A stretch of DNA of 12,435 nt, from NCBI GenBank assembly GCA_003233615.1, contig QIMB01000128.1, forward strand, positions 1-12,435, in the 5' to 3' direction. The notes below the pieces were generated by a model. That model saw nothing but the letters and a program-made list of their open reading frames with translations. It made no database searches and had not been told where the DNA came from. Made by a program: the position numbers and the translations under genes. The first letter of the stretch is position 1. Each line of letters opens with the position of its first letter. Shown in pieces: positions 7,784 to 12,435 of the stretch. This DNA is from Nitrospirota bacterium. Lineage in GTDB: Bacteria > Nitrospirota > Nitrospiria > Nitrospirales > UBA8639.

Positions 7784-9307
7784 TTACCAATCTTCCTCGG
7801 TCAAGAATCTTCCGATACCGGTTCGTTTGGGACCAGCGACATATGTAGGCTTCGAAGCAACTTTTTCCTCAACCTTTTTTGACTTGGAAGGTAGATTCTC
7901 TCCACCCTGAGCTGCGACTGCAGCTTCCTGCACGGGTTGCTGTTGAGTACGAGTCGGCTGGCTTTCGGCTAGTTGAGGAGAAGATGCTGGACTGACTTCG
8001 ACAGATGCCGAAGCTGCAGATTTCCCAAGATTCTCCTGCTCAGCAATTGGTTGATCTTTCTCTGCCAGAGCAGGCGTCGTTTCCGTGGCTGGAACCACAT
8101 CAGTGGATTCTGAAGCAATTTCTTCCGCCGGCTCCTGCGCATTGACAAGGGTGACCATTTCCTGCTGTCTTGCCCCTGCCGCAAATGAAATTGGGATATT
8201 GACATATACCTTCACAAAGGTCTCCGAACTTATCGTGCTTTCTGAGGGATCGAAATCTTCATCGACTGCAGCCAACGCTGTTCGTGTTTTTTCATCAAGC
8301 TCTCCGTTGAGCGGCACATCATGGCCGTAAATAAACAGCCATTGTTGGACCATTGTCGTTGCTTCCGTCTCTTTTAGGGTGGCATAAAACCTTCCCAAAG
8401 CCTCCAAAACCACGGGGTCAGGTAACGCATCTTCTCCCAGTAACCGCCAATAAGGAATGGCAAGATACTTCCCTACAATCTGCATCATACTGAGCTCGAC
8501 CAGGAGACGGACAGCAGCATGTCGGCCCTGAACCTGTTTGACCGTACCTCTCAGGCCAAAATTTTGGCCAAACAAACTTATTCCCAGCTCCTTGACGGCT
8601 ACGGCCTTAAGAACCTCCATAGAATTGACGGCATTGACTTTTGGGATCCCGGTCAATGTGTCAAAATTCAGCAGATTAAAATCGAGTGTAATTCTCGCGA
8701 GACCGGCTCTTGCCTCATCTCCATATCGAAGACCAACATTTTTTGAGGGCAGAAAATCTCCAGGTAAACTCTTTATTTCTGCTTCGAGACTGACATCTGT
8801 ATTTTCACCCCTGGTTATGAGGCCTCGATCAAACTCAGTGATACCTCCGCTCAACACTACTTCGGGAATGACTTTATTTTCAAAATTTGAATACCCGGTC
8901 ACCTGTTGGTTCTGGATAAAAGCCGGGTCATAGGGAATAAAGATCACTCTACCACCCATTGAGTTCAGAGTAGTTTTGATCATTTCGGTAATGTCTCTCG
9001 GAATTTCACTTCCCGTTGATAGTGCTGCACCCGTTACATCCCTAATATCGTTACTCTGAATCTTCAACTCGTCGGTGGCATAAATCTCAGTCATCAAGCC
9101 AAGTCGAGGTAACGCCTCAGTAAATGAGGTGACCTTAGCAGCTGGGCGCGTTTCAGGAAGATCAACTTCGACGGCTCTCGGGTCAATCGATTGACAAGAA
9201 ACGACGGAAAAGGCCAGAGCGCATACCATGATTCCATGCCAGAATTTTGATGGTGACACATCTTTTCTCCACATTCCTTCAGGTCGTTTATTACCAATGA
9301 TTTTCAT
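7784..9307 (-). CDS. CsgG/HfaB-family outer-membrane secretion lipoprotein with C-terminal extension
   Basis: This 507-residue protein is the likely outer-membrane export pore of the locus. The start at 9307 has AGAGGG four bases upstream. A lipobox VVSC puts the lipidated Cys at residue 38, with Gln at +2, which suits outer-membrane sorting. The CsgG-like core spans about residues 60-290. It includes EIPRDITEMIKTTL, then VIFIPYDPAF, then VVLSGGITEFDRGLI, which matches the CsgG strand region IMVEGSIIGYESNV in position and pattern. It also includes ARITLDFNLLNFDTLTGI and RLLVELSMMQIVGKYLAIPYW. In Escherichia coli CsgG forms a nonameric outer-membrane channel for curlin secretion; HfaB is the holdfast-anchor counterpart. 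Unlike CsgG (about 277 residues), this protein continues with a possible peptidoglycan-binding-like segment (about 300-350; VPLNGELDEKTRTALAAV), a strand segment (363-378), a Glu/Ala/Ser/Pro/Gln-rich linker (385-480) and a basic tail. It heads a three-gene coupled block. Confidence 0.83.
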   Translation of the reverse strand: MKIIGNKRPEGMWRKDVSPSKFWHGIMVCALAFSVVSCQSIDPRAVEVDLPETRPAAKVTSFTEALPRLGLMTEIYATDELKIQSNDIRDVTGAALSTGSEIPRDITEMIKTTLNSMGGRVIFIPYDPAFIQNQQVTGYSNFENKVIPEVVLSGGITEFDRGLITRGENTDVSLEAEIKSLPGDFLPSKNVGLRYGDEARAGLARITLDFNLLNFDTLTGIPKVNAVNSMEVLKAVAVKELGISLFGQNFGLRGTVKQVQGRHAAVRLLVELSMMQIVGKYLAIPYWRLLGEDALPDPVVLEALGRFYATLKETEATTMVQQWLFIYGHDVPLNGELDEKTRTALAAVDEDFDPSESTISSETFVKVYVNIPISFAAGARQQEMVTLVNAQEPAEEIASESTDVVPATETTPALAEKDQPIAEQENLGKSAASASVEVSPASSPQLAESQPTRTQQQPVQEAAVAAQGGENLPSKSKKVEEKVASKPTYVAGPKRTGIGRFLTEEDW

Positions 9308-9520
9308 ATTCCCTCTTTCCGCAACAGCGCTCTAAATAATGTTGACATCCCTACACCGACTATTCTCACAAGCTAATTTAACTTTTTAGATACATGCCAC
9401 TCCGCAGGTTAGGAAGACGACTCTTCTGTCTCCCTCTTATGCCCACCTGACAATACCTCTGTCTTTTCCTTCTTGGTGGTCGAGCGTCCACTAACACCGC
9501 ATTCAGATACGTTACGAATC
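9308..9520. other. Intergenic region before the CsgG-like gene
   Basis: The 213 bases separate the 107-residue secreted protein from the CsgG-like gene, both on the minus strand. This is the widest gap inside the repeat-protein/CsgG part, so a separate promoter is possible. I see no near-consensus -35/-10 pair and only short stems (for example GAAGA-GTCG-TCTTC on the minus strand near 9420), which do not amount to a terminator. Confidence 0.4.
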
Positions 9521-9844
9521 CTATCTCTGTATGATGACATTCGTCACATCGCCGCACTGAGCCCCTGGGCCACAGACAATGCTGTTTTCATTATCGTCCC
9601 CACTTCCATCGTTAAAGTTTGTGGTGGACGTCTTATTCTTTTTTTGTGAGCTGGAAATCGCTTCGAGAACAATGAAATTTATATTTGTGTCGGTCTTGAG
9701 TGCCTGGTCGTCACCGCTTATGGGTTCGTCACTATATTTGGAAATACCATCATCTAAATCACCGGCATAGACTAAATCAGATACGGGTAGAAAAAACAAT
9801 ACCATCAATGCCAACGCCCCTGTTATGAATACTCTAGCGATCAT
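9521..9844 (-). CDS. Small secreted Asp/Asn-rich protein, possible minor subunit
   Basis: This 107-residue protein starts at the ATG at 9844, with AGGAG 7 bases upstream; the longer in-frame reading (to 9946) crosses the inverted repeat and lacks a ribosome site. Residues 1-27 are a signal peptide (MIARVFITGALALMVLFFLP, cut near VYA). The mature 80 residues are acidic and rich in Asp, Asn, Ser and Thr (DLDDGISKYSDEP; NFNDGSGDDNENS). They end in IVCGPGAQCGDVTNVIIQR, with two cysteines seven apart. That tail has a faint echo of the 36-residue repeat of its upstream neighbours (G-x-G-A followed by strands) and, like them, finishes with a short run of branched hydrophobics and a polar residue. 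It could be a nucleator, cap or anchor of the repeat-protein polymer, but no family is recognised and this is inference only. Confidence 0.68.
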   Translation of the reverse strand: MIARVFITGALALMVLFFLPVSDLVYAGDLDDGISKYSDEPISGDDQALKTDTNINFIVLEAISSSQKKNKTSTTNFNDGSGDDNENSIVCGPGAQCGDVTNVIIQR

Positions 9845-9900
9845 GGATCTCTCCTTCTCTCTTTCAATGTTCTTTTTCCAAATATCAACTATTCGGCTGT

Positions 9901-9935
9901 TCCACCTAAACGGGGTCTTACCCCGTTTAGGTGGA
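9901..9935. repeat. Perfect 15-bp inverted repeat between two secreted-protein genes
   Basis: The arms are TCCACCTAAACGGGG (9901-9915) and its exact complement (9921-9935), with a 5-base loop. On the minus-strand transcript it lies 21 bases after the stop of the 263-residue repeat protein and 56 bases before the next start. No T-run follows the stem, so it is not a classical intrinsic terminator. A stable 3' stem-loop of this kind can protect the upstream message and make an abundant subunit more highly expressed than the downstream genes. A partial terminator or a protein-binding site are alternatives. Confidence 0.85.
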
Positions 9936-9956
9936 GCATCCTTCAATCCATCTACA

Positions 9957-10748
9957 CTATTCTACGACAATAGATCCCATGTTGGCTTCAGCGCCTTTAC
10001 CAATCGCCACGTTGGCCGACTTGGTGACGGTGGATTTGTTGATGATTGCACCTTTGACATTGGCCTTATCCAACGTGATGGACCCCATGTTGGCGGTGGC
10101 GCCTTTGCCAATCGCCACGTTGGCCGACTTGGTGACTGTGGAATTGTTGATCACTTTACCTTTGATATTAGACTTATCCAACGTAATCGATCCCATGTTG
10201 GCGGTGGCGTCTTTGCCAATCGCCACGTTGGCCGACTTGGTGACTGTGGATTTGTTGATCACTTTACCTTTGATATTAGACTTACCCGCCGTGATGGACC
10301 CCATGTTGGCTGTGGCGACGTTGGCCGACTTAGTGACTGTGGATTTGTTGATGACTGCACCTTTGACATTGGACTTATCCAACGTGATCGATCCCATGTT
10401 GGCGGTGGCGCCTTTGCCAATCGCGACGTTGGCTGACTTGGTGACGGTGGAATTGTTGATGACTTTACCTTTGACATTGGACTTATCCAACGTAATCGAT
10501 CCCATGTTGGCGGTGGCGTCTTTGCCAATCGCGACGTTGGCCGACTTGGTGACTGTGGATTTGTTGATCACGGAACCCTTGATTTTGATAGACCCCATAT
10601 TGGCTTTTGCGCCCTTGCCAATGGCCACGTTGGCCGATTTGGTGACTGTGGACTTGTTGATCACCTTGCCCTTAATGTTGGATTGTCCAAATGCGACAGG
10701 TGCACTGACCAATAATAATGCTACGACAAATGATAATACAGTTTTCAT
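9957..10748 (-). CDS. Secreted protein made of seven 36-residue tandem repeats
   Basis: From the ATG at 10748 (AGGAG six bases upstream) the product has 263 residues. Residues 1-21 are a signal peptide (MKTVLSFVVALLLVSAPVAFG). The whole mature protein is repeat: seven units following the pattern S-N-V/I-K-G-x-V/I-I-N-x-STVTKSANVAIGKxA then TANMGSITLDK. Two junctions lack five residues: the end of unit 1, and unit 4, where IGKGA is missing. The mature part has no aromatic residue, Cys, His, Arg or Pro. It is strongly Lys-rich and full of Asn, Ser, Thr, Gly and Val, as expected for a regular beta-solenoid or amyloid-like subunit. The AIGxxAxA segment recalls YadA-type head repeats, but the period differs. 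It is a paralogue of the longer repeat protein transcribed just upstream. I infer that it is exported by the CsgG-like pore. Two further in-frame ATGs upstream (10787, 10826) each have their own ribosome site. Confidence 0.82.
   Translation of the reverse strand: MKTVLSFVVALLLVSAPVAFGQSNIKGKVINKSTVTKSANVAIGKGAKANMGSIKIKGSVINKSTVTKSANVAIGKDATANMGSITLDKSNVKGKVINNSTVTKSANVAIGKGATANMGSITLDKSNVKGAVINKSTVTKSANVATANMGSITAGKSNIKGKVINKSTVTKSANVAIGKDATANMGSITLDKSNIKGKVINNSTVTKSANVAIGKGATANMGSITLDKANVKGAIINKSTVTKSANVAIGKGAEANMGSIVVE
9960..10682 (-). repeat. Tandem array of seven units of about 108 bp (coding)
   Basis: The array fills the whole mature region of the 263-residue protein. Units are 36 codons, except that five codons are missing at the unit 1/2 junction and five inside unit 4. 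Units 2-3-4 and 5-6-7 pair in order (KD type, NN type, A-V/I-I-N type), which points to duplication of a three-unit block of about 324 bp. Confidence 0.88.
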
Positions 10749-10850
10749 CTTGCTCTCCTTTGGTGAATGGTTACGTTCTGTTTGCATGTTCTCCTCCTTA
10801 GGTAAATGATTAATACTTATGTTCATATCGGCCCCCTCCTTCGTTAAATG
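10748..10850 (-). promoter_or_regulatory. Three in-frame ribosome-binding-site/ATG modules in tandem
   Basis: On the minus strand the pattern CATT(T/C)A(A/C)C, then AAGGAG, then ATG occurs three times. The ATGs are at 10826, 10787 and 10748, exactly 39 bases (13 codons) apart and in one frame. The SD-to-ATG spacings are 8, 5 and 6 bases, all near optimal. The two spacer peptides are similar (INHLPKEEN and RNHSPKESK before the next Met). Only the third start gives a conventional signal peptide. The module could load ribosomes on the message or give N-terminally extended forms. Confidence 0.7.
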
Positions 10851-10904
10851 GTCATGATCAATGCTGCACTCAATAATCGATATGTTGAATCTAAGACGTT
10901 CCGG

Positions 10905-12435
10905 TTATTTAAAGACAATGGAATTTTTATTTGAGGTCCTCCCACCAGTGGCCACATTGGCGTTTTGGCCAGACAAGCCACTGAATGGGATTTTGACATT
11001 ATTAATGACAACCCCAGATCCCGATCGGTTATTGGCCCCACCACTGCTGTTTTGATTCTTTATGACAACCGACCCTGAATTCGCCTCACTCCCGGCACCT
11101 ATAGCCACGTTGGTTGCTGTCATGCCCGTCACGCTATTGATTATTTTTCCGCTATAATTGCTATTTTCCAAGGTCACAGACCCTAAATTGGCCGTGGCGT
11201 TCTTGCCGATTGCCACATTGGTGGCCGCCCCGGTAACCGTCGTATTCACAATCGTCCCTTTCATAGTGCTGTTTTCCAAATTCACCGAGCTCAAATTGGC
11301 TTTAGCATTACTCCCTATGGCCACGTTTGTTGCCACTCCTGCGACCGTTGTATTCACAATTTTCCCCGACATAGTGCTATTCTCCATGTTCACCGAAGAA
11401 AGATTGGCTTTGGCGTTCTTCCCAATCGCCACATTGGTCAACGCACCCCCTACGGCCGTATTCACGACAGTCCCCTTCAACGTACTGCCTTCCATGTTCA
11501 CTGCTGCGAGATTGGCTTTGGTGTTCTTACCAATCGCCACATTGGTCACCGCGCCTCCTGCAGCTGTATTCACGACAGTCCCCTTCAACGTACTGCCTTC
11601 CATGTTCACCGCCGCGAGATTGGCTTTGGTGTTCTTGCCAATGGCGACATTGGTCACCGCGCCTCCTACGGCTGAATTCACGATTGTCCCCTTCACGGTG
11701 CTGCCTTCCATGTTCACCGCCGCGAGATTGGCTTTGGTGTTCTTGCCAATGGCGACATTGGTCACTGCGCCTCCTGCAGTGGTATTCACGATTGTCCCTT
11801 TCAGAGTACTATTTTCCATATTCACTGCACCGAGATTGGCCACCGAATCTTTCCCGATGGCCACATTGGTCACGGCCTGTCCAATGGCGGTATTCACGAT
11901 TGCACCCTTCACTTCACTCCCTTTCAAACTGGTCGATCCCAGGTTGGCTTTCGTATTTTTTCCTATGGCCACGTTGGTGACAGCCTGGCCAATAGCGGTG
12001 TTCACCACCGCGCCTTTCACCGTACTATTCTCCAAGCTCGCGGAGCCCAAATTCGCGGTGCTGCCCTTGCCAATGGCGACGTTGGTGAGCGCTTGTCCTA
12101 CTGGCGCATTAATGATCGCGCCGATCACCTCACTCCCTTTCAGATCGGCAGACCCCAGGTTGGCCTTCGTGCCTTTTCCAATGGCCACGTTGGTGACAGC
12201 CTGTCCAATGGCGGTGTTCACTACCACGCCCTTCACCGTGCTATTCTCCAAGCTCGCGGAGCCCAAATTCGCGGTGCTGTCCTTACCGATGGCTACGTTG
12301 GTGAGTACTTGTCCTACTGGCGCATTAATGATCGCACCAGTTACCTCACTCCCTTTCAGATCGACTGACCCCAAGTTGGCCTTGGTGTCTTTTCCAATGG
12401 CTACATTCGTGACCGTCTGCCCAATGGCCGTATTG
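10905..12435 (-). CDS. Large secreted-type protein of 36-residue tandem repeats, 5' partial
   Basis: The frame is open to the right edge, so the start and any signal peptide lie outside. At least 509 residues are visible. Twelve full 36-residue units follow one another with no spacing change, each on the plan V/L/A-TNVAIGKxxxANL, then a strand segment such as xAVNMEGST, then xxGTVVNTAxGGA. A thirteenth unit decays into a Gly/Asn/Ser-rich tail ending in NVATGG and NKNSIVFK. Conserved Asn residues at unit positions 3, 13 and 30 would form stacked ladders in a solenoid or amyloid-like fold. Units 1-11 have no aromatic residue or Cys. The repeat has the same length and the same landmarks (NVAIGK, AN-L/M-G-S, KG-x-V/I-V/I-N) as the 263-residue protein downstream. 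I infer that it is a surface fibre subunit or adhesin exported by the CsgG-like pore; no family is recognised. Confidence 0.82.
   Translation of the reverse strand, partial: NTAIGQTVTNVAIGKDTKANLGSVDLKGSEVTGAIINAPVGQVLTNVAIGKDSTANLGSASLENSTVKGVVVNTAIGQAVTNVAIGKGTKANLGSADLKGSEVIGAIINAPVGQALTNVAIGKGSTANLGSASLENSTVKGAVVNTAIGQAVTNVAIGKNTKANLGSTSLKGSEVKGAIVNTAIGQAVTNVAIGKDSVANLGAVNMENSTLKGTIVNTTAGGAVTNVAIGKNTKANLAAVNMEGSTVKGTIVNSAVGGAVTNVAIGKNTKANLAAVNMEGSTLKGTVVNTAAGGAVTNVAIGKNTKANLAAVNMEGSTLKGTVVNTAVGGALTNVAIGKNAKANLSSVNMENSTMSGKIVNTTVAGVATNVAIGSNAKANLSSVNLENSTMKGTIVNTTVTGAATNVAIGKNATANLGSVTLENSNYSGKIINSVTGMTATNVAIGAGSEANSGSVVIKNQNSSGGANNRSGSGVVINNVKIPFSGLSGQNANVATGGRTSNKNSIVFK
11118..12435 (-). 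repeat. Tandem array of at least twelve 108-bp units (coding)
   Basis: The array consists of exact 108-bp periods reading from 12413 down to 11118, and continues past the window edge. Units 1 and 3 (LKGSEV, INAPVGQ type) alternate with units 2 and 4 (LENSTVKG, VNTAIGQ type), which gives a 216-bp double unit. Units 7, 8 and 9 are almost identical at the DNA level over most of their length, which suggests recent duplication or gene conversion. Units near the C-terminus (10-12) are the most diverged. Confidence 0.9.

Noticed and set aside
9845..9946. N-terminal extension of the 107-residue secreted protein up to a TTG at 9946
   Set aside because: It would translate through the perfect inverted repeat, has no ribosome site, and hides the signal peptide; the ATG at 9844 has AGGAG at good spacing.
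9825..10809. Two long plus-strand open frames (about 200 and 290 codons) opposite the short repeat protein
   Set aside because: They are antisense shadows of the tandem repeats: a stop-free unit repeats without stops in other frames too. They have no signal peptide, no ribosome site, and the minus-strand reading has a clear signal peptide and family logic.
12372..12374. TTG at 12374 as the start of the long repeat protein
   Set aside because: The codon lies inside a repeat unit (the Leu of ANLG), and the repeat frame continues to the window edge, so the gene is simply cut off.
9960..12435. A CRISPR array or other non-coding repeat cluster
   Set aside because: The periods are 108 bp in multiples of codons, changes are mostly third-position or conservative, and there is no short constant repeat with unique spacers. 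It is a coding repeat.

Overview
The window comes from a diderm (Gram-negative) bacterium. The signs are an outer-membrane type lipoprotein of the CsgG family, an RND/MMPL inner-membrane transporter, and many Sec-type signal peptides. Base composition looks balanced, and TTG starts appear to be used at least once. I cannot fix the phylum from sequence alone, and no rRNA, tRNA, insertion sequence or CRISPR is visible.

Layout. From 1 to 2097 (+) lies the 3' part of an MMPL/RND transporter, which ends at a hairpin terminator (2150-2188) that works in both directions. Everything else is on the minus strand, so it reads from the right edge to the left. The order of transcription is: a large secreted protein of 36-residue tandem repeats, with its 5' end outside the window (10905-12435); a 263-residue secreted protein built from the same repeat (9957-10748), preceded by three in-frame ribosome-binding-site/ATG modules; a perfect 15-bp inverted repeat (9901-9935); a 107-residue secreted protein (9521-9844); a CsgG-like lipoprotein with a C-terminal extension (7784-9307); a 107-residue exported protein (7455-7778); an exported protein with two LPP20-like halves (6710-7447); a one-pass membrane protein (6276-6569); a head-GIN/DUF2807 exported protein (5452-6189); and a Deg9-like trypsin/PDZ protease (3984-5465) that overlaps it. 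A terminator-like hairpin follows at 3918-3946. After a gap there is a separate exported erythromycin-esterase-like protein (2220-3626).

How the genes may work together. The CsgG homologue, its two tightly coupled partners and three secreted proteins look like an extracellular-fibre or adhesin export locus, comparable in logic to curli (csg) or the Caulobacter holdfast anchor (hfaABD). Its substrates, however, would be unlike curlins: regular 36-residue repeats nearly free of aromatic residues and rich in Asn, Gly, Ala, Val, Ser, Thr and Lys. The two repeat proteins would be the surface polymer or solenoid subunits. The 107-residue protein with two cysteines may be a minor or capping component. 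The CsgG-like protein would be the outer-membrane pore, and the Deg9-like protease may act in envelope quality control. This assignment is an inference from domain content and gene order, and it is the main discovery candidate of the window.
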